From Opitutia bacterium (GTDB lineage: Bacteria; Verrucomicrobiota; Verrucomicrobiae; Opitutales; UBA953): DNA of 5,345 nucleotides. Numbering within the stretch: position 1 is the stretch's first letter; the number at the start of each line of letters is the position of its first letter. Under the pieces are notes generated by a model. It did not search any database. It worked only from the letters and a program-made list of their open reading frames with translations, and was not told the origin of the DNA. The position numbers were made by a program, and so were the translations under genes. The stretch covers positions 1-5,345 of the forward strand of contig CANKZO010000165.1 of the NCBI GenBank assembly GCA_947488485.1. Direction: 5' to 3'. Shown in pieces: positions 1 to 5,345 of the stretch.

Positions 1-694
1 CCTCGGGATGGTCAGCGAAGCGCAGGCTGGGCGCCTCAAGCAGGCCGGTTGCGACGTGTATAACCACAACCTCGACACCTCCCGCGAGCACTACTCGAAG
101 ATCATCACGACCCGCACCTACGACGACCGCCTCCAGACGCTCTCGAACGTCCGCAAGGCCGGCCTCGAAGTCTGCTCCGGTGGTATCCTCGGGATGGGTG
201 AGACGGTCGACGATCGCATGAAGATGCTCGTCGAGCTTGCGCAGCTTGACCCTCAGCCCGACTCCGTGCCGATCAACGCGCTGGTGGCCGTCGAAGGCAC
301 GCCGCTCGCAGGCCGTAAGTTCGTCGATACGATCGAGTTCGTCCGCACAATCGCCGTCGCCCGCATCCTGATGCCGAAGGCGATGGTCCGTCTCTCCGCT
401 GGCCGCGCCAACATGAACGATGAGACGCAGGCCCTCTGCTACCTCGCCGGGGCCAATTCGATCTTCCTGGGCGAGAAGCTCCTCACGACGGGTAACCCCG
501 ACATCGAAGAAGACATGAACCTGATGAAGCGTCTCGGCCTGCACCCGATGCATCCGGACGAAGCCCGTCGCATCCATCGCGGCGACCTCGCCCCGGCGGA
601 CGCTAAGCCAGCCGAATGGCCGAACGTGGCGGAATTCGCTGCGGCCAACGCCACCGAAGAATCCTGCGGCAACGGCGGTTGCGGCTGCAAATAA
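1..694 (+). CDS. bioB: Biotin synthase BioB, C-terminal part (5' end outside window)
   Basis: Biotin synthase is the radical-SAM enzyme that inserts sulfur into dethiobiotin, the last step of biotin synthesis. The reading frame is open through the left edge (codons Leu-Gly precede the first Met at base 8), so that Met is internal. From memory of E. coli BioB, the Met at base 8 corresponds to about residue 133, so the CxxxCxxC radical-SAM cluster motif and two auxiliary-cluster cysteines are missing only because of the window edge. Counting from that Met, visible family residues are YNHNLDTS (18-25; Asn21 and Asp23 match E. coli Asn153 and Asp155), Cys56 in VCSGGI (Cys188), Asn90 in SVPIN (Asn222) and Arg128 in VRLSAGR (Arg260). 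Cys188 and Arg260 ligate the [2Fe-2S] cluster, so this looks like a classical type. The protein ends in an unusual tail, [10 protein letters not shown], with three cysteines. The TAA stop is 1 base before bioD. Confidence 0.97.
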   Translation, partial: LGMVSEAQAGRLKQAGCDVYNHNLDTSREHYSKIITTRTYDDRLQTLSNVRKAGLEVCSGGILGMGETVDDRMKMLVELAQLDPQPDSVPINALVAVEGTPLAGRKFVDTIEFVRTIAVARILMPKAMVRLSAGRANMNDETQALCYLAGANSIFLGEKLLTTGNPDIEEDMNLMKRLGLHPMHPDEARRIHRGDLAPADAKPAEWPNVAEFAAANATEESCGNGGCGCK

Positions 695-695
695 C

Positions 696-1322
696 ATGGC
701 CCTCATCTTCGTCACCGGTAGCGACACCGGCGTGGGTAAGACCCATGTCGCCGGCCTGCTCGCGCGTCGCCTTTCCCGCGATGGCTTTACGCAGGTCATC
801 AAGCCGGTGGAGTCGGGCGCGGGCGCCGGTCGTCCGGCCGACGCCAAGAAGGCTGCAGGCAAGTGGGCCGAAGCGCACACGCTGCTGACGCTCCCCGCCC
901 CGATCGCCCCGCTCGCCGCGGCGAAGAAGGCCCGTAAGCTACTCGACCTCGCGCTGCTCCTGAAGCTCTATCGCGCCGTTCCGCATGCGCCGTGTCGTGT
1001 CGTCGAAGGCGCTGGCGGTGTGGCCGTACCGATTGACCCTAAGGGTAAGGACTGGGCGGACTTCGCTGCGGCGATCAAGCCGACCGTCGCCATCGTCGTC
1101 GTCGAGGATCGTCTCGGTGCAATCAACCAGGCGCGTCTCGCAATCTCCTATCTGCGTCGCCGTTACGACGGCCCCATCGGTGTCTGGCTCAACGCCATCA
1201 AGAAGCCTTCGAAGGAAGTCGCCGCCGCGAATCGCGCCGGCCTGGTCGAGTCCTGGATCCCGCTGCTCGGGGAATCGGGCAAAGGTGAGAAGTCTGCCCG
1301 CTTCCATTTCCTGCCGCGGTGA
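696..1322 (+). CDS. bioD: Dethiobiotin synthetase BioD
   Basis: BioD is the cytoplasmic ATP-dependent enzyme that carboxylates 7,8-diaminopelargonate and closes the ureido ring to give dethiobiotin, the substrate of BioB. The 208-residue protein is slightly shorter than the E. coli enzyme (about 225). It begins with the P-loop GSDTGVGKT (residues 8-16, Lys15), followed by the substrate-binding KPVESG (36-41, Lys36), an Asp in PADA (49) in the place of the metal-binding Asp of E. coli NSDA, VEGAGG (103-108) and LGAINQARL (140-148), which matches the E. coli LGCINHAML stretch. Asn166 in LNAI corresponds to the nucleotide-base-contacting Asn. The C-terminus keeps PLLGE, but the usual IPW after it is replaced by a Gly/Lys-rich stretch. 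The ATG lies 1 base after the bioB stop without a recognisable Shine-Dalgarno, which suggests translational coupling. Its TGA overlaps the bioF start. Confidence 0.95.
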   Translation: MALIFVTGSDTGVGKTHVAGLLARRLSRDGFTQVIKPVESGAGAGRPADAKKAAGKWAEAHTLLTLPAPIAPLAAAKKARKLLDLALLLKLYRAVPHAPCRVVEGAGGVAVPIDPKGKDWADFAAAIKPTVAIVVVEDRLGAINQARLAISYLRRRYDGPIGVWLNAIKKPSKEVAAANRAGLVESWIPLLGESGKGEKSARFHFLPR

Positions 1323-2464
1323 ACGAAGCCCTGCTGCAGCGCCTGCGTCAGTCCCTCGCCCAGCGTGAGGGATCGTCGCTGCGCCGTAAGCTAACGGCGC
1401 GCGCCTCGGCCGATACCCGCGTCAACCTGGCCGATAACGATTACCTCTGCTTGTCCCGCGACCCCGCGGTCGTCGCCGCCGGCGTGGCCGCGCTCCACGA
1501 ATGGGGTGCGTCTTCGTCCGCTTCGCCGCTGGTCACCGGCTACACCGAGATTCACCAGCAGCTCGAGCACACCCTCGCCGCTTGGCAGGGTTATGCGCAC
1601 GGGCTGGTGATGAACACCGGCTTCTCGGCCAACTCCGCCGTCCTCGGCGGCCTGCCGAAAAAGGACGACCTCATCCTCGCCGACCGACTCGTCCACGCGA
1701 GCATGCTCGATGGCATCATGGCTTCCGGCGCCCGCCTCCGTCGCTTCGCCCATAACGACCTCGATGCCCTTGAGCTCATGCTCCACGAGGAGCCAGCCTT
1801 GGATGGCGTCATCTTCGTCGTCACGGAAAGCGTCTACTCGATGGACGGCGATAGCCCTGACCTGAAGCGTCTGGCCTCTCTGCGGAAGCGCTTTGGTTTC
1901 TGCTGGGTGCTCGACGAAGCCCATGCCACGGGCTGGTACGGTTCTACCGGTTCCGGCCTCCAGGAAGCCCAGGGTGCTTTTGCCGCCGCGGACATCGTGG
2001 TCGGCACGCTCGGCAAAGGCCTCGGTTCGCAGGGCGCCTATGTGCTCTCCCACGCCCCCGAAGTCCGTGACGCCCTGATTAACTTCGCCGGGGAGTTCGT
2101 CTACTCGACCTACCTCGCGCCGTCCTGCGCCGCCGCCGCCCTCGCTGCGGTCGAGCGCTTGAAGGGGATGTCGGGCGAACGCGCCGACCTTCATGCGCTC
2201 TCCCATGCTTGGCGCGACGGGCTCTTGGAAGCCGGCTTCGCAGTGCCGTCAGGTGACTCGCCGATCATCCCGCTCATCCTCGGCGACTCCGACGTCACCC
2301 TAAAATATGCCACCGCGCTGCGCGCCGCCGGCTTCATGGTCTCCGCCATCCGTCCGCCCACGGTGCCCGTGCGCACCGGACGTATCCGCATCTCGCTCCG
2401 CCGAGGCCTTTCCCCCACCGTGCTGTCTTCCTTTGTCGCCGCCTTGAAGGGCGTCTCCGCATGA
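1319..2464 (+). CDS. bioF: 8-amino-7-oxononanoate synthase BioF (GTG start)
   Basis: BioF is a PLP-dependent alpha-oxoamine synthase. It condenses L-alanine with pimeloyl-ACP (or -CoA), losing CO2, to give 8-amino-7-oxononanoate. The 381-residue protein is full length for the family. Visible marks are SPLVTGYTEIHQQLE (69-83), ADRLVHAS (121-128) with a family His, RRFAHND (141-147), VTESVYSMDGD (168-178), DEAHATG (199-205) with the cofactor-binding Asp and His, TLGKGLGSQG (230-239) with Lys233 as the Schiff-base lysine, and IRPPTVP near residue 345, nearly identical to the E. coli motif. That last motif and the short N-terminus favour BioF over the related Kbl, HemA or serine palmitoyltransferase, and the operon supports this. 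The GTG start overlaps the bioD stop in GTGA; no upstream Shine-Dalgarno is evident, so reinitiation by terminating ribosomes is likely. The TGA overlaps the next ATG. Confidence 0.96.
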   Translation: MNEALLQRLRQSLAQREGSSLRRKLTARASADTRVNLADNDYLCLSRDPAVVAAGVAALHEWGASSSASPLVTGYTEIHQQLEHTLAAWQGYAHGLVMNTGFSANSAVLGGLPKKDDLILADRLVHASMLDGIMASGARLRRFAHNDLDALELMLHEEPALDGVIFVVTESVYSMDGDSPDLKRLASLRKRFGFCWVLDEAHATGWYGSTGSGLQEAQGAFAAADIVVGTLGKGLGSQGAYVLSHAPEVRDALINFAGEFVYSTYLAPSCAAAALAAVERLKGMSGERADLHALSHAWRDGLLEAGFAVPSGDSPIIPLILGDSDVTLKYATALRAAGFMVSAIRPPTVPVRTGRIRISLRRGLSPTVLSSFVAALKGVSA

Positions 2465-3066
2465 AGATCGGCTGGATCGGCGGATGGGGCGTCTCGCTCG
2501 AGGAGATGAAGGACATCGCCGTGGCCCATGCGCCCAAAGCCGAACATCTCATCTACCCGCCCGTCGTCGGCGCCGCCGAAAATCTTTCCAACTGTGACGC
2601 CGTCATCGCGTGGTCGCTTGGCGCGCACCTCGTGCTCGAAGCTGGCGCCCGCGGCGTGAAGCTCCCGGCCAAGGTGCTGCTCTTCGCCCCGTTCACATCG
2701 TTCTGCTCCGAGCACGGTAAGTGCGGGAAGCACTCTGAGACCCAGGTGAAGTATCTCCGTCGCTGGATCGATACCGACGCCCCGGCGGCCTTGGCTGATT
2801 TTCGCAAGCGAGCCGGTCTGGCCCCGATGGTCGGTGATGCCTTGCCCTACGAGAAGGAATACCTGCAGGCCGGCCTGGACCTCCTGTCCCAGCCCGCGGG
2901 CATCTCACTGATCACCTTCGGACGTCAGGGGCTTAGCCCCGGCTGGGAAGCTTATGTGGGCGACCAGGACACGCTTTTGGATGCCGCGGGCGTTTGCCAA
3001 GCCATCGCCGGTTGTCATATTATAGAGGGACTCGGGCATGACCTGCGCGAGTTCCTCGCCCCCTAA
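2461..3066 (+). CDS. Small alpha/beta-hydrolase, probable pimeloyl-ACP methyl ester esterase (BioH/BioG-like)
   Basis: This probably removes the methyl group from pimeloyl-ACP methyl ester, releasing pimeloyl-ACP for BioF. Seen in the 201-residue protein: a GGWG oxyanion-hole segment near residues 7-10, a nucleophile elbow AWSLGAH (50-56, Ser52) after a hydrophobic strand, a candidate acid in GDQDTLLD (Asp170, possibly Asp168), and a candidate catalytic His193 in GLGHD. That order fits a Ser-Asp-His triad. The elbow begins with Ala rather than Gly, as I recall for BioG, while LQAGLDLL (135-142) resembles LNGGLEIL of E. coli BioH. It is about 55 residues shorter than E. coli BioH (256), mostly in the lid region (about 78-135), which contains CSEHGKC (82-88) and a charged helix-like stretch. 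It sits between bioF and bioC, joined to bioF by ATGA, with GAAGGG about 10 bases before the ATG. The fold is fairly sure; the substrate is inferred from the operon. No symbol is given because it does not clearly match one esterase class. Confidence 0.8.
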   Translation: MKIGWIGGWGVSLEEMKDIAVAHAPKAEHLIYPPVVGAAENLSNCDAVIAWSLGAHLVLEAGARGVKLPAKVLLFAPFTSFCSEHGKCGKHSETQVKYLRRWIDTDAPAALADFRKRAGLAPMVGDALPYEKEYLQAGLDLLSQPAGISLITFGRQGLSPGWEAYVGDQDTLLDAAGVCQAIAGCHIIEGLGHDLREFLAP

Positions 3067-3070
3067 TCCC

Positions 3071-3775
3071 ATGCGTTTTCATGAACGAGCTGAGAGTTAC
3101 GATGCGCACGCCGCGCCGCAGAAGCGCTTCGCCGAAGCGTTGGCCGCCTTCGCGCCGTTCCGCCGCGGCGTCCGCGTGACCGAACTCGGCGCCGGCACGG
3201 GCTTCCTTACTTCCGCATTGTTGGCGCAGGGCGTGAACGTCGACGCTACGGATGCCTCGCCCGCGATGGTCGAGCTCGGCCGACAGGCCGTGCCGGCTGC
3301 GAATTGGTCGGTGCATAATGCCTTCGGTCCCATCGAGAAAGCCGGCGCACTCGCTTCCACCGGCCTGCTGCATTGGGCGGCTGATCCCGCGGCGGTGTTG
3401 CGTCATTGGCGTGCGGCGTTGCCGGCTGGCGGACGACTCTTGCTCGGCGTCCCGTGCGATCCTTGCCTCAACGAACTGCGCGACCTCATCGGCGAAGGAC
3501 CCGTGCGCTGGCGCGATGAGCCCCAGTGGCTCGCCTTGCTCAAGTCCGCGAACTTCGACGTCCATGCGCATGGCGTGCTCGAGTCCGAAGAGATTTACCC
3601 GAGTGCCTTGGATTTCCTGCGAAACCTGCATCGCAGCGGCGTGACCGGCGATCCGCGACTTTCGCCGAGCGAACTCAAGTCGCTCATCCGCGATTACGAC
3701 CGCCTCAATGCGCGCCCTGACGGGGTCGTCGCCACGTGGGCCTGGTTATTGGTGGATGCGACTGCGCGGGGGTAG
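3071..3775 (+). CDS. bioC: Malonyl-ACP O-methyltransferase BioC
   Basis: BioC uses S-adenosylmethionine to methylate the free carboxyl of malonyl-ACP, disguising it so that fatty-acid synthase can build the pimeloyl chain. The 234-residue protein opens with FHERAESYDAHAAPQKRFAE (3-22), the typical BioC N-terminal pattern. SAM motif I is ELGAGTG (38-44), with an acidic residue after strand 2 in DATDAS (Asp61), then LLHWAADPAAVLRHWR (99-114) and LPAGGRLLLG (117-126). IYPSALDFLRNLHRSGV (175-191) matches the BioC substrate-side segment, which separates it from generic class I methyltransferases. Start choice: ATG 3071 lies 4 bases after the hydrolase stop and begins right at the conserved region, but has no Shine-Dalgarno. 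An in-frame ATG at 3038 adds 11 residues (MTCASSSPPNP), overlaps the hydrolase gene by 29 bases and has GAGG 9 bases upstream. I prefer 3071 on conservation and operon spacing. It is the last + strand gene. Confidence 0.92.
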   Translation: MRFHERAESYDAHAAPQKRFAEALAAFAPFRRGVRVTELGAGTGFLTSALLAQGVNVDATDASPAMVELGRQAVPAANWSVHNAFGPIEKAGALASTGLLHWAADPAAVLRHWRAALPAGGRLLLGVPCDPCLNELRDLIGEGPVRWRDEPQWLALLKSANFDVHAHGVLESEEIYPSALDFLRNLHRSGVTGDPRLSPSELKSLIRDYDRLNARPDGVVATWAWLLVDATARG

Positions 3776-3796
3776 GGATGCGATGACATCGCATCC
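3776..3796. terminator. Hairpin between convergent genes, probable bidirectional terminator
   Basis: Immediately after the bioC TAG stop, GGATGCGATG (3776-3785) and CATCGCATCC (3787-3796) form a perfect 10-base inverted repeat around one base. Sterically this gives about a 9-bp stem with a 3-base GAC loop. It lies in the 33-base gap between two convergent genes, where a terminator is expected. On the + strand it is followed by GCTTCTAAGCGCTT, only mildly T-rich. On the - strand the bases after it are C/G-rich. It is therefore not a canonical U-tract terminator; Rho-assisted stopping or 3'-end protection are alternatives. Confidence 0.6.
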
Positions 3797-3800
3797 GCTT

Positions 3801-3812
3801 CTAAGCGCTTAG
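3801..3812. repeat. 12-bp perfect palindrome overlapping the stop codon of the TMEM14-like gene
   Basis: CTAAGCGCTTAG is a perfect palindrome that begins 4 bases after the hairpin and covers the TAA stop (complement of 3809-3811) of the - strand gene. It could be a second small stem aiding termination from either side, or a chance palindrome. It cannot form a long stem, since about 4 central bases would be the loop. Confidence 0.35.
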
Positions 3813-4150
3813 CGACGGAGGAGTTTGCCGACGGTGGCGATGGACCCAAGGAGCATCAGCGTGATAAGGCTGGCGGCAAAGGCCTTGGGGGCGCCATCCG
3901 CCACGGCTTGCCAGCTGACGACGGAGCGCCAACCGAAGACGCCGCAAAGCATCAAGGTCATCGCCAGCGCGACCCATTTGGCAAAATTGAATCCCTTGGC
4001 CAGAAGAAGTCCCCAGACCACCGAGAGACCACCAAAGAGGGAGCCAGAAATCAGGGCAGTTTTGGCGGCGGCGGGATTGGAGAGATAGCCTGCGAGGCCG
4101 CAGAGAAAGAGGAAAACTCCAAAAGAAATAAGCCAGCGGGCGTTAGTCAT
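3809..4150 (-). CDS. Small four-helix membrane protein, TMEM14/UPF0136-like
   Basis: This is a 113-residue, strongly hydrophobic protein with no catalytic motif. Four membrane segments are visible at about residues 6-23, 31-51, 57-74 and 88-108, separated by short loops, with a basic end (KLLRR). Segment 1 ends in GLAGY (18-22), segment 2 begins SGSLFGG (35-41) and segment 3 ends in FGWR (72-75). Glycine-rich helices with this spacing, in about 110 residues, are as I recall the TMEM14/UPF0136 family; its bacterial members have no established function. It would lie in the inner membrane. The ATG at 4150 gives a first helix close to the N-terminus, but has no clear Shine-Dalgarno. It follows the autotransporter gene by 50 bases on the same strand without a strong terminator between, so co-transcription is possible. 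The gene looks less GC-rich than its neighbours by eye, as expected for Leu/Phe/Met-rich helices. Family assignment is by pattern only. Confidence 0.72.
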   Translation of the reverse strand: MTNARWLISFGVFLFLCGLAGYLSNPAAAKTALISGSLFGGLSVVWGLLLAKGFNFAKWVALAMTLMLCGVFGWRSVVSWQAVADGAPKAFAASLITLMLLGSIATVGKLLRR

Positions 4151-4200
4151 GTTCTGGTTGATGGCACGGCTCGGTGCTCTCGCAGGTTAGATTGGGGTGC

Positions 4201-5345
4201 TCAGAACGCCCGACGGATACTCAGGGCGGCGGAGACGTCGGAGGACGGGCCGGTGGCGGCGGCGTGAACGGAGAGGTTCAGGAGTGTGTCGGCCGAGAGC
4301 CGGTGATCGACTTCGAAGCCGAAACGAGCCTGGTCCGCGGTGGGCGCGATGCCGGCGGCGGTCAGGGTGCCCATCGTGGAGCTAGTGGCGGTGAGGCCGG
4401 AGCCTGCGTCGTCGAAGCGGTGAATCCACTCCGCAGTGAAGAGCAGCGTCGTGCCGGCGACGGCGACGTATTTCGCGGTGACGCCAAGGCGGCCTTCCTG
4501 CGCAGTGTGTTCCTGGGCGCCGAAGCTGGCCGGGAAAGAGCCACCGGTCTCGGTGTAGGCGTTGGCGGTCGTACGGGTGGCGGTGTACGAGATGAAGGGC
4601 GTCGCCGAGAAACTACCCGTGAGCTGTTGGGCTGGGCCGTCGAAGCGGAGGCGGGCACTGGAGGTTTTTAGGCCCGTGCTGCCGCTGGAAGTGTCATTGC
4701 CGCTGCCGGTCGCGTAGCCGCGGGTGGCGTCGGCGTCGTAATCGCCGCGCAGGAGGACGAGCGATACGATGCTTTCCCGGTCAGGTAGGCGGTAGTCGGC
4801 TTCGGCGAGGAGATAATTACCCGCGATACTGGCGCTGCCGCCGAAGAGCAGGTCTTGGTTGAGCGAGGCGTGGCCGGCGGCGATGCCGAGGACGAAGTCG
4901 CCGTAGGCCTGGCTCACGCCGATCTCACCTGAGGTCATATGGCTGTTGGACTGACGGGAAGAAGCACCGAAGTCGCCGGTCGCCCAGACTTGGCTCTGCT
5001 TACCCATGTTGTCGTAGGACATCAGCGGACGGTGGTGGGCGCCTTCGAGGGGGAGCTGGTTCAGGCTAGTCGTCATCGCGAGGATGCTACCCGGGCCGTT
5101 GAGGGAGCGGAGCCACTCATCGGCATCGAGCATCGTCTGGTTGGCATAGACGAACGCGTGGCGGAAGGCGCCGCCGGAAGTGATGCGCGAGTAGCCCACG
5201 ATAACCTGTCCGTCGGCTGAGACGCCGGTGGCGTCGGATTCGTCGCCCGTGCCGAGGAAGCCGAGGCCGGTCATCACGCCGGACTGATGGACGAAGGCTT
5301 CCGATTGGCCTGAGCTATTCTGGCTCTGACCGACGATCACCGAGC
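4201..5345 (-). CDS. HAF-repeat autotransporter, C-terminal part (N-terminus outside window)
   Basis: This is the C-terminal 380 or so residues of a secreted type V (autotransporter) protein; the frame stays open through the right edge, and the first usable start codon in the window (GTG, complement of 5338-5340) is internal. Counting from that codon, residues 1-70 hold the end of one HAF-type repeat, one complete repeat (AFVHQSGVMTGLGFLGTG...DGQVIVGYS, 15-51) and the start of another (HAFVYANQ, 61-68). Residues 71-114 form a linker containing PLEGAHHRPLM. From about 115 to 379 alternating polar/hydrophobic stretches with aromatic ends form an autotransporter beta-domain (about 265 residues, usual size), closing with ALSIRRAF, a terminal Phe typical of outer-membrane barrels recognised by the BAM machinery. 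The barrel would anchor the protein in the outer membrane and the repeats would be the exported passenger. Passenger function is unknown. An N-terminal signal peptide would be outside the window. The TMEM14-like gene follows 50 bases downstream. Confidence 0.88.
   Translation of the reverse strand, partial: SVIVGQSQNSSGQSEAFVHQSGVMTGLGFLGTGDESDATGVSADGQVIVGYSRITSGGAFRHAFVYANQTMLDADEWLRSLNGPGSILAMTTSLNQLPLEGAHHRPLMSYDNMGKQSQVWATGDFGASSRQSNSHMTSGEIGVSQAYGDFVLGIAAGHASLNQDLLFGGSASIAGNYLLAEADYRLPDRESIVSLVLLRGDYDADATRGYATGSGNDTSSGSTGLKTSSARLRFDGPAQQLTGSFSATPFISYTATRTTANAYTETGGSFPASFGAQEHTAQEGRLGVTAKYVAVAGTTLLFTAEWIHRFDDAGSGLTATSSTMGTLTAAGIAPTADQARFGFEVDHRLSADTLLNLSVHAAATGPSSDVSAALSIRRAF

Noticed and set aside
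8..10. ATG at base 8 as the true start of a short BioB-like protein
   Set aside because: The preceding in-frame codons (Leu-Gly) match BioB sequence and continue through the window edge, so this Met is internal and the gene is cut by the window, not truncated.
1391..2206. 271-codon open frame on the - strand opposite bioF
   Set aside because: It lies wholly within a clear bioF gene. High-GC codons leave the antisense frame open, and the translation is rich in Gly, Glu, Arg and Val with no recognisable domain.
2191..2733. 180-codon open frame on the - strand across the bioF/esterase junction
   Set aside because: It is antisense to two well-supported genes, has low-complexity composition and no motif.
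3020..3631. 203-codon open frame on the - strand opposite bioC
   Set aside because: It is a shadow of bioC; its translation shows no family features.
4164..4177. Possible hairpin (GCAC/GTGC) between the autotransporter and TMEM14-like genes
   Set aside because: The stem is only 4 bp around a 6-base loop with no T-run, too weak to call a terminator or regulator.
3908..4267. 119-codon open frame on the + strand over the TMEM14-like gene
   Set aside because: The - strand frame gives four clean membrane helices, while this one gives a charged low-complexity sequence that spans two genes.
4174..4671. 165-codon Gly/Arg/Glu-rich open frame on the + strand
   Set aside because: It is antisense to the autotransporter beta-domain, whose strand pattern and terminal Phe are convincing. 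The Gly/Arg richness follows from the complement of GC-rich codons.
1..5345. CRISPR array, tRNA, rRNA, insertion sequence or attachment site
   Set aside because: No direct repeats with spacers, cloverleaf-like stretch, transposase motif or flanking terminal repeats were seen; coding sequence fills nearly the whole window.

Overview
The window is a high-GC bacterial segment holding the 3' part of a biotin (vitamin B7) biosynthesis operon on the + strand, which converges on two genes on the - strand. The + strand order is bioB (5' end outside the window), bioD, bioF, a small alpha/beta-hydrolase in the place where BioH/BioG-type esterases are found, and bioC. The - strand carries the C-terminal part of a HAF-repeat autotransporter, cut by the right edge, followed 50 bases downstream by a small four-helix TMEM14/UPF0136-like membrane protein.

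The five bio genes form one tightly coupled unit. bioB and bioD are 1 base apart, bioD and bioF share GTGA, bioF and the hydrolase gene share ATGA, and bioC starts 4 bases after the hydrolase stop, or inside the hydrolase gene if an upstream ATG is used. Together they cover the BioC-type pimelate route: BioC methyl-caps malonyl-ACP so it can be elongated as a fatty acid, and the hydrolase would then remove the methyl ester from pimeloyl-ACP. BioF makes 8-amino-7-oxononanoate, BioD closes the ureido ring of dethiobiotin, and BioB inserts sulfur. The DAPA aminotransferase step (BioA or a substitute) is not encoded here and cannot lie directly downstream of bioC, because the next genes run the other way.

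A perfect inverted repeat directly after bioC is the likely terminator between the convergent units. The operon promoter and any biotin operator lie upstream of the window.

Organism: a Gram-negative bacterium, because an outer-membrane autotransporter barrel is present. The high GC, the HAF-repeat plus autotransporter architecture, the bacterial TMEM14-like protein and the weak Shine-Dalgarno signals would fit Verrucomicrobiota (Opitutae-like), but this is an inference and proteobacterial origin is not excluded.

Most of the window is ordinary primary metabolism. The points most worth a second look are the cysteine-rich C-terminal tail on BioB and the very short, divergent BioH/BioG-like esterase. 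I see no CRISPR array, RNA gene, insertion sequence or clear defence system.
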